A stretch of DNA of 64,000 nt from URNF01 sp045634325 (GCA_045634325.1 JAZRAA010000024.1:86399-150398); one strand, 5' to 3'. Counted from the first letter of the stretch, positions 1 to 8,543 are shown. The notes: generated from the letters alone by a model not told the origin. Translations and numbers: made by a program.

Positions 1-735
1 CTCACCGTCGGTATCGTGACCAAACCTTTCAGTTTCGAAGGCAGCCGCCGTATGGAACAGGCTTTGGACGGTATCAGCGCTTTGAAAGAACACGTGGACA
101 GCTTGGTGGTTATCCCCAACGACCGTATCCGCGAAGTGACCGATACCAAAATCACCATGAAAAACGCCTTTGAAATGGCGGATGATGTGTTACGCCAAGG
201 CGTGCAAAGCATCTCTGACCTCATCAAAATGCCCGGCGACATCAACCTTGACTTCGCCGACGTGTTGACCATTATGAAAGATGCCGGCTATGCGCATATG
301 GGCGTTGGCAAAGCTTCCGGTGCTGACCGTGCCGAGCAAGCGACCAAAGCGGCTATCGAAAGCCCGCTGCTCGAAACCTCCATTGACGGTGCGCGCGGCG
401 TGCTCATCAACGTGTGCGCTCCCGAGGACTTCGACTTTGACGAAATGGACAAAGCGACCTCCGCCGTCAGCAATGTGGTGCATCCCGATGCTACTATCAT
501 CTGGGGTTACGTGCTGAATCCCGACGACAACGATAACGTGAGCGTCACGGTGATTGCGACCGGTTTGACCGACGACTACAAAGGTACCAACCGTGGTATC
601 ATCGGCCCGACCGCCCGCGGCAACAACGCTCCCTCTTGGCAGTCCCTCTCTCCCTTGGAAGAGGATGACGACCCGCTGAGCGACATCAGCATGATGTTTG
701 AACGCCGTAACATCCTTGCAGACGATAACAACTAA
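1..735 (+). CDS. ftsZ: Cell division protein FtsZ, C-terminal part (5' end outside window)
   Basis: The reading frame is open from base 1, so the N-terminal half with the GTP-binding tubulin signature lies outside the window; 244 residues are visible. The opening TVGIVTKPFSFEG is the characteristic FtsZ sequence before the central helix. The T7 synergy loop is intact: NLDFAD, coded at about 244-261, supplies the acidic residues that complete the GTPase site of the neighbouring subunit. FtsZ polymerises into the cytokinetic ring at midcell. The tail is short and acidic (EEDDDPLSD) and ends ISMMFERRN. This occupies the place of the usual C-terminal peptide, which binds membrane anchors, but departs from the common IPxFLRR form. 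thrS follows 256 bases later behind its own regulatory leader. Confidence 0.96.
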   Translation, partial: LTVGIVTKPFSFEGSRRMEQALDGISALKEHVDSLVVIPNDRIREVTDTKITMKNAFEMADDVLRQGVQSISDLIKMPGDINLDFADVLTIMKDAGYAHMGVGKASGADRAEQATKAAIESPLLETSIDGARGVLINVCAPEDFDFDEMDKATSAVSNVVHPDATIIWGYVLNPDDNDNVSVTVIATGLTDDYKGTNRGIIGPTARGNNAPSWQSLSPLEEDDDPLSDISMMFERRNILADDNN

Positions 736-744
736 ACAACATAA

Positions 745-968
745 GCGATGATAAGGATACGCTTTTGCGTGTGTTCTCCAAAGAGAGCGTTCGGTTGGTG
801 CGAGAACGTGTGAACCCACAAAAGATACCACCTTGGAGTGTGCGCCGAAACAAGGCGTAACGGCTGACCCCGTTATCGGTCACTCAAAGAGCGAACTTTT
901 TTCGCTGAATGAGGGTGGAACCACGAACTTTTACAGTCTCGTCCCTTTCCGAAGGGACGAGACTTTTT
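745..968 (+). promoter_or_regulatory. T-box riboswitch (tRNA-Thr responsive) upstream of thrS
   Basis: The T-box core AGGGTGGAACCACG lies at 912-925. The variable base of UGGN is A, matching a tRNA with U at the discriminator position. The base of stem I is formed by CTCCAA (776-781) and TTGGAG (833-838). Just inside its 3' arm is ACC (827-829) followed by the usual purine, which reads as a threonine specifier codon. Uncharged tRNA-Thr is expected to stabilise an antiterminator and allow thrS transcription when threonine is short. The intrinsic terminator is listed separately. Confidence 0.93.
936..968 (+). terminator. T-box leader terminator
   Basis: GTCTCGTCCCTTT (936-948) pairs with GAAGGGACGAGAC (951-963), followed by TTTTT. 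It is the regulated intrinsic terminator of the threonine T-box. The thrS ribosome binding site lies just beyond it. Confidence 0.9.
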
Positions 969-991
969 CTTTTTGAAAGGAGTTTTAAAAT

Positions 992-2926
992 ATGCTGAAA
1001 ATCAATCTGCGCGGCGATATCCGTGAGGTCGCCGAAAACACCACACTGGATGCGCTGTGCCGTGATATTTCCATGGGACTGTACCGCAACTGCTGTGCAG
1101 CAAAAGTCAACGGTGAAGTCAAAGACTTGCGCGAAGCACTGACCGCCGATGCTGAAGTGGAATTTTTGACCTTTGACCAATTGAACGGTAAAAAGGCCTA
1201 TTGGCACACCGCTTCTCACGTCATGGCACAAGCTGTCAAGCGTTTGTATCCCGACGTGAAATTTGCCATCGGCCCTGCCACCAACGAAGGTTTTTACTAT
1301 GACTTTGATACCGATATGACCTTCACCGCCGAGGTTTTGGAGAAAATCGAAGCAGAAATGAAAAAAATCATCAAAGAGGCACTGCCGCTGGAAAAATTCA
1401 CCCTTTCCCGTGACGAAGCGTTGAAAATGATGGCGGACGAGCCGTATAAAACCGAACTTATCAACGATTTGCCCGCAGATGCGGTATTGTCGTTCTATAA
1501 ACAAGGGGAATTCACCGACCTTTGCGCAGGTCCGCATCTGACCGATACCGGTCGCCTGAAAGCAGTCAAACTGTTATCTGCCACCGGTGCATACTGGCGC
1601 GGTGACTCCAACCGCAAGATGCTCAAACGCATTTATGGTATTGCTTTCCCCAAAGCCAGCGAACTGGAACAGCATCTGGAAAGACTGGAAGAAGCGAAAA
1701 AACGTGACCACAACAAACTCGGTCGCGACCTCGAATTTTTCACCACTGTGGACGTTATCGGACAAGGTTTGCCGATTTTGTTGCCCAAAGGTGCCCGTGT
1801 CATCCAAACGTTGCAACGTTGGGTGGAAGATGAAGAACAAAAGCGTGGCTATCTGCTCACCAAAACACCCTTGATGGCGAAACGCGACTTGTATCGCATT
1901 TCGGGTCACTGGGACCACTACCGCGACGGTATGTTTATTTTGGGCGACCCTGACGATGAGGAAAAAGAGTGCTTTGCTCTGCGCCCGATGACCTGTCCGT
2001 TCCAGTATCAAACGTATTTGAACCGTCAACGCTCCTACCGTGACCTCCCAATGCGTTTAGGCGAAACTTCCACCCTGTTCCGCAACGAAGATTCGGGCGA
2101 AATGCACGGTCTGATTCGTGTGCGCCAGTTCACCATTTCGGAAGGCCACCTCGTTCTCCGTCCCGACCAGTTGGAAGAAGAATTCAAAGGCTGTTTGGAA
2201 CTCGCTAAATACTGTCTGGATACGGTTGGCATTCTGGAAGATTGTACCTTCCGTTTCTCCCAGTGGGACCCCGCCAACCCCAACAACAAATACGAAGGCA
2301 CCGCTAAACAGTGGGAAACCGCCCAAAGCGTTATGGCGAACATTTTGGATGCATTGGGTGTGCAATACGAAATCGGTATCGACGAAGCGGCGTTCTACGG
2401 TCCGAAACTGGACATCCAATATAAAAACGTGTTCGGCAAGGAAGACACCATTGTCACCATCCAAATTGATATGTTACTCGCCGAAAAATTCGGTATGTAT
2501 TATATCGACGAGAACGGCGAAAAAGCACTGCCGTATATCATCCACCGCACGTCGCTCGGTTGCTACGAGCGTACACTGGCATATTTGATTGAAAAATATG
2601 CAGGCGCACTGCCCACTTGGATGTCGCCCGAACAGGTACGTGTGTTACCCATTTCCGAGCGCTTCGCCGACAACGCTGTGCAGGTCAATGCGGCACTAAA
2701 AGAAGCGGGCATCCAATCCGAATGGGATGCGCGCAATGAAAAAATTGGATATAAAATCCGTGAAGCACAGATGCAAAAAGTGCCGTATATGCTGATTATC
2801 GGCGACCGTGAGGCAGAAAGCGGTACAGTTTCGGTCCGCTCCCGCAAAGACGGCGATTTGGGTTCTATGGAACTTGCTGCATTCATCAAAAAAATCCAAA
2901 AAGAAATCGCCGAAAAAGTCAGATAA
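992..2926 (+). CDS. thrS: Threonyl-tRNA synthetase
   Basis: This cytoplasmic class II synthetase charges tRNA-Thr with threonine using ATP. Its 644 residues match the normal full length. Order of domains: an N-terminal TGS domain (about 1-62); an editing domain with the HTASH pair (His72, His76) and a CAGPH motif that removes mischarged serine; the catalytic core with motif 2 (FRNEDSGEMHGLIRVRQFT) and motif 3 (HRTSLGCYERTLAYL); and an anticodon-binding domain starting near VRVLPISERFADNA. The ATG follows AAAGGAG at 976-982. Regulation by threonine starvation is indicated by the T-box leader. The gene stands alone between ftsZ and a terminator. Confidence 0.97.
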   Translation: MLKINLRGDIREVAENTTLDALCRDISMGLYRNCCAAKVNGEVKDLREALTADAEVEFLTFDQLNGKKAYWHTASHVMAQAVKRLYPDVKFAIGPATNEGFYYDFDTDMTFTAEVLEKIEAEMKKIIKEALPLEKFTLSRDEALKMMADEPYKTELINDLPADAVLSFYKQGEFTDLCAGPHLTDTGRLKAVKLLSATGAYWRGDSNRKMLKRIYGIAFPKASELEQHLERLEEAKKRDHNKLGRDLEFFTTVDVIGQGLPILLPKGARVIQTLQRWVEDEEQKRGYLLTKTPLMAKRDLYRISGHWDHYRDGMFILGDPDDEEKECFALRPMTCPFQYQTYLNRQRSYRDLPMRLGETSTLFRNEDSGEMHGLIRVRQFTISEGHLVLRPDQLEEEFKGCLELAKYCLDTVGILEDCTFRFSQWDPANPNNKYEGTAKQWETAQSVMANILDALGVQYEIGIDEAAFYGPKLDIQYKNVFGKEDTIVTIQIDMLLAEKFGMYYIDENGEKALPYIIHRTSLGCYERTLAYLIEKYAGALPTWMSPEQVRVLPISERFADNAVQVNAALKEAGIQSEWDARNEKIGYKIREAQMQKVPYMLIIGDREAESGTVSVRSRKDGDLGSMELAAFIKKIQKEIAEKVR

Positions 2927-2932
2927 CTTCAA

Positions 2933-2964
2933 AGCCACCCTTTCTAATGAAAGGGTGGCTTTTG
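2933..2964 (+). terminator. Intrinsic terminator of thrS
   Basis: AGCCACCCTTTC (2933-2944) pairs with GAAAGGGTGGCT (2949-2960) around a TAAT loop, followed by TTTTG. Confidence 0.88.
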
Positions 2965-3016
2965 TTTACTGTCTCAACGATGTTAGAAAAGCCCAAAGTT
3001 CAACGTACTCACCCAC

Positions 3017-3117
3017 AACTTTCCCGCTTTTGTCGTAGACAAAATGCGTGCCACGACAACGGCACGCAAGGGAAATGTCGACGGAGTTCGGAAAAATTGA
3101 AAATTTTTCCGAACTCC
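3017..3117. other. Cluster of hairpins in the thrS-ytrA-type intergenic region
   Basis: No gene is visible at 2965-3197. TTTTGTC/GACAAAA (3028-3034/3038-3044) and GCGTGCC/GGCACGC (3046-3052/3061-3067) are two adjacent hairpins. They sit inside an outer TTTCCC/GGGAAA pair (3020-3025/3070-3075), so the segment can fold as a three-way junction. A fourth element, a perfect 16-base inverted repeat with a GAA loop, follows at 3083-3117. No T-run follows any of them on either strand, so simple terminators do not explain them. The function is unknown. Confidence 0.6.
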
Positions 3118-3119
3118 AC

Positions 3120-3148
3120 TTGACAATCGTGTTTTCTTGCGGTATAGT
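3120..3148 (+). promoter_or_regulatory. Promoter of the GntR-ABC operon
   Basis: TTGACA (3120-3125), 17 bases, TATAGT (3143-3148). This is a near-consensus housekeeping promoter whose -10 box directly abuts the operator palindrome. Confidence 0.8.
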
Positions 3149-3179
3149 TTAGGTGTACTAGGGCGACTAGTACACCTAA
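3149..3179. promoter_or_regulatory. Operator palindrome, likely bound by the YtrA-type regulator
   Basis: TTAGGTGTACTAG (3149-3161), five bases, CTAGTACACCTAA (3167-3179): a perfect 13-5-13 inverted repeat across the expected transcription start. The position predicts repression by steric block. Assignment to the adjacent GntR regulator is inference from position and from the autoregulation known for YtrA-type operons. Confidence 0.75.
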
Positions 3180-3197
3180 TACACAAGGAGGTTCTAT

Positions 3198-3575
3198 ATG
3201 TTCCAAATAGACGCCTTATCCCGCACCCCTGTATATGAACAGCTTATTGAGCAACTGGAACGGTTCATATTATCGGGTGTCATGCATGCGGGCGACCAAT
3301 TGCCCTCGGTGCGCAGTTTATCGTTGCAATTGTCCATCAACCCCAACACCATTCAAAAGGCATACAGTGAATTGGACACGCGCGGCATTATCTATTCCAT
3401 TCCCGGCATCGGTTGTTTTATTGCCGAAAACGCCGTAGAGGTGCTTGCCGTGCATAAAAGACGCAGGTTGACAGATTTTGAAGCACTTGCCAAAGAACTG
3501 GCACTGGCAGGCATACCCGCCGACGAACTACATACAATTATCCAAAACACCTATAACGGAGGTGCCAACACATGA
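3198..3575 (+). CDS. GntR-family (YtrA subfamily) transcriptional regulator
   Basis: This 125-residue protein carries an N-terminal winged helix (about 9-70; PVYEQLIEQLERFILSGV, then LPSVRSLSLQLSINPNTIQKAY). Only a short tail follows in place of a large ligand-binding domain, which is diagnostic of the YtrA subgroup. Such proteins are dimeric repressors that control a neighbouring ABC transporter, often in response to cell-envelope-active compounds. An AAGGAGG site at 3184-3190 precedes the ATG. The next gene starts at 3572, overlapping this stop codon by four bases, so the two are translationally coupled. The perfect palindrome upstream suggests autoregulation. The inducing signal cannot be read from the sequence. 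Confidence 0.9.
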   Translation: MFQIDALSRTPVYEQLIEQLERFILSGVMHAGDQLPSVRSLSLQLSINPNTIQKAYSELDTRGIIYSIPGIGCFIAENAVEVLAVHKRRRLTDFEALAKELALAGIPADELHTIIQNTYNGGANT

Positions 3576-4474
3576 TTGAAGTCAAAAACGTTACCAAAAC
3601 CTTTAGTGACTTTACCGCACTGGACAACGTGACCTGCACCATTGCAGAAGGTTGTATTTACGGTATGGTCGGCTCGAACGGCGCGGGAAAATCCACCCTT
3701 TTGCGATTGATTTCGGGTGTATACCGTGCAGATAAGGGCGATATTCTCATCGACGGCGAACCGATTTGGGAAAATGAAACGCTTAAAAGTCAAATCGCCT
3801 ATGTGCCGGATGAACTGTTTTTCTTGTCCGGTGCTAATATGAACCGCATGGCCAAATTGCATGCTGCCGCCTATCCGAACTTCGATTTCGACCGGTTTGC
3901 ACAATTGACCCACACATTTGGTCTCGACCCCAAAAAACCGCTTTCTGCCTTTTCCAAAGGCATGAAACGGCAAGCGTATACCGCACTGGCACTGTCTGCA
4001 CGTCCGAAATACATTTTCTTTGACGAAACGTTTGACGGATTAGACCCCGTCATGCGTGCACTGGTCAAGAAATTGATTTGCGAGGACGTATTGGACCGTG
4101 GCGCCACCGCCATCATTACCTCCCATTCCTTGCGGGAATTGGAAGATACTTGTAACCAACTGGCGTTACTGCACAAGGGCGGTTTGGTGCTCGAAAGCGA
4201 CGTACAAAACCTGAAAACTTCACTGTTTAAAGTGCAAATCGCTTTCGACCGTCCTCTCGAGCAAGATATGTTTGAGGATTTACAGGTCGTCCACTTTTCC
4301 AAGCACGGCTCGGTTGCAAACCTCATCGTGCGCGGCGACCGCGAGCAAACCGTTGCCGCTCTGCAAGCCAAAATGCCCATTTTACTGGATTTGCTACCGC
4401 TAACGTTAGAAGAGGTGTTTACCTATGAAATGGAAGCGCTGGGCTATATTTTTGAAAATGTGACGGAGGGATAA
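3572..4474 (+). CDS. ABC transporter ATP-binding protein (YtrB-like)
   Basis: This 300-residue nucleotide-binding subunit should hydrolyse ATP at the inner face of the membrane and power the permease encoded next. Walker A is GSNGAGKS (34-41). The Walker B region reads YIFFDETFDGLDP. The signature is FSKGMKRQ in place of LSGGQ, a degeneration common in the YtrB/EcsA-like exporter group. The usual H-loop follows (ITSHSLRELED). The C-terminal 80 residues form the extra domain typical of this class. It lies between the regulator (4-base overlap) and the permease (3-base gap), so the three form one operon. The transported compound is unknown. Confidence 0.9.
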   Translation: MIEVKNVTKTFSDFTALDNVTCTIAEGCIYGMVGSNGAGKSTLLRLISGVYRADKGDILIDGEPIWENETLKSQIAYVPDELFFLSGANMNRMAKLHAAAYPNFDFDRFAQLTHTFGLDPKKPLSAFSKGMKRQAYTALALSARPKYIFFDETFDGLDPVMRALVKKLICEDVLDRGATAIITSHSLRELEDTCNQLALLHKGGLVLESDVQNLKTSLFKVQIAFDRPLEQDMFEDLQVVHFSKHGSVANLIVRGDREQTVAALQAKMPILLDLLPLTLEEVFTYEMEALGYIFENVTEG

Positions 4475-4477
4475 ACG

Positions 4478-6643
4478 ATGAAAAAAACTATGAAATCTCC
4501 GTTTTTGGATTTTAACAACCGCATCTTTGCAGAAACTATGCGCCAACTGCGCACCATCGGTATTTTGGCATTGGTGATTTTATGCCTTGCCGCCATACTG
4601 ATGCCCGTAGGCATCGCCATTGATGCGTATGCCTATTTAGAGCCAAACGAAAGCCCCCGCATTATATTGGTTTCGCTGTTGCAGATGCATCCACTGCTGC
4701 TCGCACCGATATATACACTTGCTCTCATTTTTCCCTTGATGACGTTCGGATATCTCAACAAACGCAACTCCTCTGATTTCTACCACGCCATCCCCGTACA
4801 GCGCGACGCGCTGTTTGTCAGCCAATTTGTCGCTATCATGACTTGGATTGGTATTGTCATTGTGGGAAGCGCAATCGTTTCAGTTGCCACCACCCTTTGT
4901 TTTCCAGCCGTTTTCCAACTGAATTTGAGCAGTATTTTCCCCTTCGTATGCAGTTGTTTAGCGGGTTCGCTGATGGTGGCGGGATGCGTCACAGTCGCAA
5001 TGTGCATCACGGGTACATTGTTCAACAACCTGCTGGTCGCCGCTATTTTGTGTTTCCTGCCACGTATACTGCTCGCATACAGCGCTATGTTGTTGGGCGA
5101 TACCGTACATATTCTGCCCGAAACCATTCAATCGCCGTTACTGGATATATCCTATAATATTCCTTTGGCAGTTCCCATTACCTATCTCTTCGGCGAAGGT
5201 ACTATTCCGCTGTTGCACAGCTGGAGCAGTATCGGCTACACCGCCGCTATTGGTTGTTTGTGGTTCGTGTTGGCGGCAATTTTGTTCCGCATCCGCAAAT
5301 CCGAAGCCGCCGAGCGCCCCGCTTCCACCCCGCTGTTACAACACGCCTATCGGTTGATTATCACCTTTGCGGTGACCCTTATCCCCGCTTATGCCGTTAT
5401 GCATTACATCAACGGGAAAACCATACCGGATGCAACCGAACTGTTTTTAATTCTCGTTTTCTATCTGCTTGCCGCTATCGCATTTTGCGTGTATGAGCTG
5501 ATTACCACCAAGAAACCCAAAGAGCTTCTGCGGGTGGCAAAAACGTTTCCGATTGTCTTATTGGCAGACGTGGTGCTCATTGCGGGGTTGCAACTCGCGG
5601 CCTACTCCGTATTGCAGTTCAGACCCTCGGCAGAAGAAATCGAGGCGCTATCCTTTACCGAACGGTACTACGACACCGATTCGTATTTTGAAAGCCGCGC
5701 CGCCGCTGTAAAAATTCAAGATAAGACGGTCAACGAATTGGTGGCAAACCGACTGGAAAATGCCGCAAAAGAAAACAATCCCCGCGGTGAATTTTCCGCC
5801 GGCAGTGAATATTACAGTCAAAGTTATGAATCGGCATCCGAAGAATACATCGTCTCGTTCCACACGAAAAACGGCAGAAAGCAACGCCTTTTGCGCTTCA
5901 CCGAGCAGGAAGCGGATGTCATCATGAATGCCATGAGCAACACTGCCGACTACCAAGACATTTATCGCTTGCCCACCCTCGACCACAAAACGACGGTGAA
6001 AATTTACGAGTTGACAGACGAGCAAAGTGAGGCGTTATACCAAACGTTGCGTGACGAGGTTGCCGCTATGCCGTTTGAACAGCGTATACAATTCTTAAAC
6101 GGTAACCATTATGCGCAAAACTCCGGCTTGCAAGTACACATGGAAGTGACCACGGCAATCGGGGCTGTGGAATACGATTTTTATTTGAATCTCTCACACG
6201 ACATTGTACCCAAAACAATGGCGCTGTATATGGAATATGAATATCAAAACAGTGCAGATGAGCGTGCGAAAATTTTGAAAATTGCCAATGATTTCAACAC
6301 TTTCGCATCACAAGACGGCAAAGGCGACTTTGGATTCTCCATCCACGCTAATAGCGGAAGCGACGACTCACAATACGTAGACCTTGCCGCCAATGCGGAT
6401 GAAACCGCCCTTGCTTTGCTCAAAGAAATTGCTCAAAACACCGTAGACCGTATACCGCAAGCAGACGATGAGATTCTCTATCACTTCTCTTGTTATTACA
6501 GTTTTGCGGCAGACTATGATGAATACAACCAAGCTACTATGTATGATTTCGAAAACTTGAGCGCTTATATCGCACTCAACGAACAAGGAGAAAACGCTTT
6601 TCGCCAACTCGCCGATTGGTGGGACATAGTAAACGCCAAATGA
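4478..6643 (+). CDS. ABC-2 type permease with large C-terminal non-membrane domain
   Basis: This 721-residue protein is the membrane partner of the preceding ATPase. The first half (about 30-375) contains roughly eight hydrophobic segments, for example IGILALVILCLAAILMPVGI and TIPLLHSWSSIGYTAAIG, arranged as in ABC-2 exporters. From about residue 400 to the end the chain is hydrophilic and rich in Asp, Glu, Tyr and Asn with no further membrane span, so about 320 residues probably form a soluble domain. I do not recognise that domain. Similar long-tailed permeases accompany YtrA/YtrB-type systems in Clostridia, but the substrate is not known. The operon ends at a strong bidirectional terminator. 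Confidence 0.8.
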   Translation: MKKTMKSPFLDFNNRIFAETMRQLRTIGILALVILCLAAILMPVGIAIDAYAYLEPNESPRIILVSLLQMHPLLLAPIYTLALIFPLMTFGYLNKRNSSDFYHAIPVQRDALFVSQFVAIMTWIGIVIVGSAIVSVATTLCFPAVFQLNLSSIFPFVCSCLAGSLMVAGCVTVAMCITGTLFNNLLVAAILCFLPRILLAYSAMLLGDTVHILPETIQSPLLDISYNIPLAVPITYLFGEGTIPLLHSWSSIGYTAAIGCLWFVLAAILFRIRKSEAAERPASTPLLQHAYRLIITFAVTLIPAYAVMHYINGKTIPDATELFLILVFYLLAAIAFCVYELITTKKPKELLRVAKTFPIVLLADVVLIAGLQLAAYSVLQFRPSAEEIEALSFTERYYDTDSYFESRAAAVKIQDKTVNELVANRLENAAKENNPRGEFSAGSEYYSQSYESASEEYIVSFHTKNGRKQRLLRFTEQEADVIMNAMSNTADYQDIYRLPTLDHKTTVKIYELTDEQSEALYQTLRDEVAAMPFEQRIQFLNGNHYAQNSGLQVHMEVTTAIGAVEYDFYLNLSHDIVPKTMALYMEYEYQNSADERAKILKIANDFNTFASQDGKGDFGFSIHANSGSDDSQYVDLAANADETALALLKEIAQNTVDRIPQADDEILYHFSCYYSFAADYDEYNQATMYDFENLSAYIALNEQGENAFRQLADWWDIVNAK

Positions 6644-6686
6644 TAAAAACGCCCGCAGTACACAACGTACTGCGGGCGTTCGTTTT
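6644..6686. terminator. Bidirectional terminator
   Basis: AACGCCCGCAGTAC (6648-6661) pairs perfectly with GTACTGCGGGCGTT (6667-6680), with T-rich sequence on the 3' side of both strands. It serves the ABC operon and the convergent flavodiiron gene. Confidence 0.88.
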
Positions 6687-6693
6687 ATAGATA

Positions 6694-8484
6694 TTACGCA
6701 ATCGGTTCAAAATCGGCTGCGCCGTGTTTACAAAGCGGACAGATAAAGTCATCGGGCAAGGTTTCGCCCTCGTATACGTATCCACAAATTTTACATACAA
6801 AGCCTTTCTTGCCCTCCGTTTGTGGCTTGGGCTTGACGTGCTTTTGATAGTAGGTGTAGGTCATAGTTTCTTTATCCGACAACACACGCGCCTCGGTCAC
6901 CGAACAGATAAACATACCGTGGGTGTCCAAGTCGACATACTGTTCCACTTTCAGCGACATAAACGAATTGATATAACGGGGCAAGAATACCAATCCGTTA
7001 TCCGCATAAAACGGCGTGCAATCCGCGAATTTATCCACATTTCGACCGCTTTGGAAACCAAATTTTTCAAACACCGCGAACGGCGCATCCACCGTCAGAC
7101 AATTGATGTTCATTTTACCGGTCTGTTTAATAACATGATGCGAATAATTGGCTTTATTGATGGTCACGGCAATGCGATTAGGACTGTCGGTTACCTGTGA
7201 AACGGTGTTGACAATCAATCCATTATCTTTTTTGCCGTCGTTGGAAGTAACAACATATAAACCGTAGCCGATGTTAAACAATGCCTTGAAATTATTTTTA
7301 TCAGCAGTGGTACCCTGCTGTGCCAAATACTCCTTGCAAAGTTCCTCTGCCAATGCGTTCACCTGTGCTTTACTATCGTCGTTAAGTGCAGACAGGATGC
7401 GCACGGTGGTGTTGGTGAAGGTCAAGTTTTTGCAGGGTTCGAGCATCCCTTTCATCACCTTTGCCGCCAGCGGTGCCCAGCTGCCGTTTTCGATGAACGC
7501 CACCGTCTTATTTTGGAAATTGCGTTCAGTTAGATGGTGGATAAACTCCCGCATAAACGGAAACACATCCGCATTATACGTAGTAGTGGCAAGCACAATC
7601 TTGTCGTAACGAAACGCGTCTTCCACCGCCTCGGCCATATCACAACGCGCCAAATCGTTGACCACAACTTTCGGACAACCATTGGCTTTTAAAGCGTTTT
7701 CCAACTGCAACACCGCTTTTTTGGTATTGCCGTAAATAGAAGTATACGCAATCATCACGCCCTCGGTTTCGGTAGCGTAGGAAGACCACGTATTATATAA
7801 GCCGAAATAATATCCCAAATTTTCGGTCAGAACAGGGCCGTGCAACGGACAGATAACCTCAATGTCCAACGCGGCGGCTTTTTTGAGTAAGTTTTGCACC
7901 TGCGCACCGTATTTGCCAACGATACCGAAATAATAGCGTCTGGCTTCACACGCCCAGTCTTCCTCCACGTCCAGAGCACCGAATTTGCCGAAACCATCAG
8001 CAGAAAACAACACCTTATCGGTGCTGTCATACGTGACGATGACTTCCGGCCAATGCACCATCGGGGCGGTAACAAAGGTCAGTTGATGGTTGCCCAGCGA
8101 CAGCGTATCGCCTTCGCCCACAACTATACGGTTATCCGCAAAATCCGTGCCGTAAAAATTTTGCATCATCACAAACGCTTTGGCGGAAGAAACGACGATG
8201 GCTTGCGGATACGCTTTTATGAAATTCACAATATTTGCCGCGTGGTCCGGTTCCATGTGTTGCACGATGAGATAATCGGGGGTTCTACCCTCCAAAGCAT
8301 TTTGCAGGTTATCCAACCATTCATGAGTAAACGCGGCATCCACCGTGTCCATCACTGCAATTTTTTGGTCTAAAATGACATAGGAATTATACGCCATGCC
8401 ATTTGGCACGTCATATTGTCCTTCAAACAGGTCAATGGCATGGTCATTGACACCAATATAACGAATGCTATCCGTGATGTTCAT
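6694..8484 (-). CDS. Flavodiiron protein fused to flavin reductase and rubredoxin
   Basis: This 596-residue enzyme probably reduces oxygen (or NO) to water (or N2O) without releasing reactive species, protecting an anaerobe. Domains in order: a metallo-beta-lactamase-like diiron domain with HMEPDH (76-81) and further ligands in MVHWPE, SADGFG and CPLHGP; a flavodoxin domain with the FMN loop TSIYGNT near 252; a flavin-reductase domain (YGLYVVTSNDGKKDNGLIVN); and a C-terminal rubredoxin with two CxxC pairs (CKIC, CPLC). Carrying its own reductase and rubredoxin, the protein can take electrons from NAD(P)H directly. The chosen ATG at 8484 sits ten bases from GGAGG (8495-8499). An ATG at 8493 and a GTG at 8505 are in frame but badly spaced. 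Monocistronic. Confidence 0.93.
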   Translation of the reverse strand: MNITDSIRYIGVNDHAIDLFEGQYDVPNGMAYNSYVILDQKIAVMDTVDAAFTHEWLDNLQNALEGRTPDYLIVQHMEPDHAANIVNFIKAYPQAIVVSSAKAFVMMQNFYGTDFADNRIVVGEGDTLSLGNHQLTFVTAPMVHWPEVIVTYDSTDKVLFSADGFGKFGALDVEEDWACEARRYYFGIVGKYGAQVQNLLKKAAALDIEVICPLHGPVLTENLGYYFGLYNTWSSYATETEGVMIAYTSIYGNTKKAVLQLENALKANGCPKVVVNDLARCDMAEAVEDAFRYDKIVLATTTYNADVFPFMREFIHHLTERNFQNKTVAFIENGSWAPLAAKVMKGMLEPCKNLTFTNTTVRILSALNDDSKAQVNALAEELCKEYLAQQGTTADKNNFKALFNIGYGLYVVTSNDGKKDNGLIVNTVSQVTDSPNRIAVTINKANYSHHVIKQTGKMNINCLTVDAPFAVFEKFGFQSGRNVDKFADCTPFYADNGLVFLPRYINSFMSLKVEQYVDLDTHGMFICSVTEARVLSDKETMTYTYYQKHVKPKPQTEGKKGFVCKICGYVYEGETLPDDFICPLCKHGAADFEPIA

Positions 8485-8514
8485 TATGTTCATTCCTCCA
8501 TTCACATATATTTT

Positions 8515-8543
8515 AGTATACCATATAGGATACGATTTGACAA
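8515..8543 (-). promoter_or_regulatory. Promoter of the flavodiiron gene
   Basis: On the minus strand, TTGTCA (8538-8543), 17 bases, TATACT (8515-8520). Transcription would start about 20 bases upstream of the ribosome binding site. Confidence 0.7.

Noticed and set aside
190..831. 213-residue open frame on the minus strand across ftsZ
   Set aside because: It is antisense to a clearly conserved FtsZ sequence, is low in recognisable motifs, and reaches into the T-box leader.
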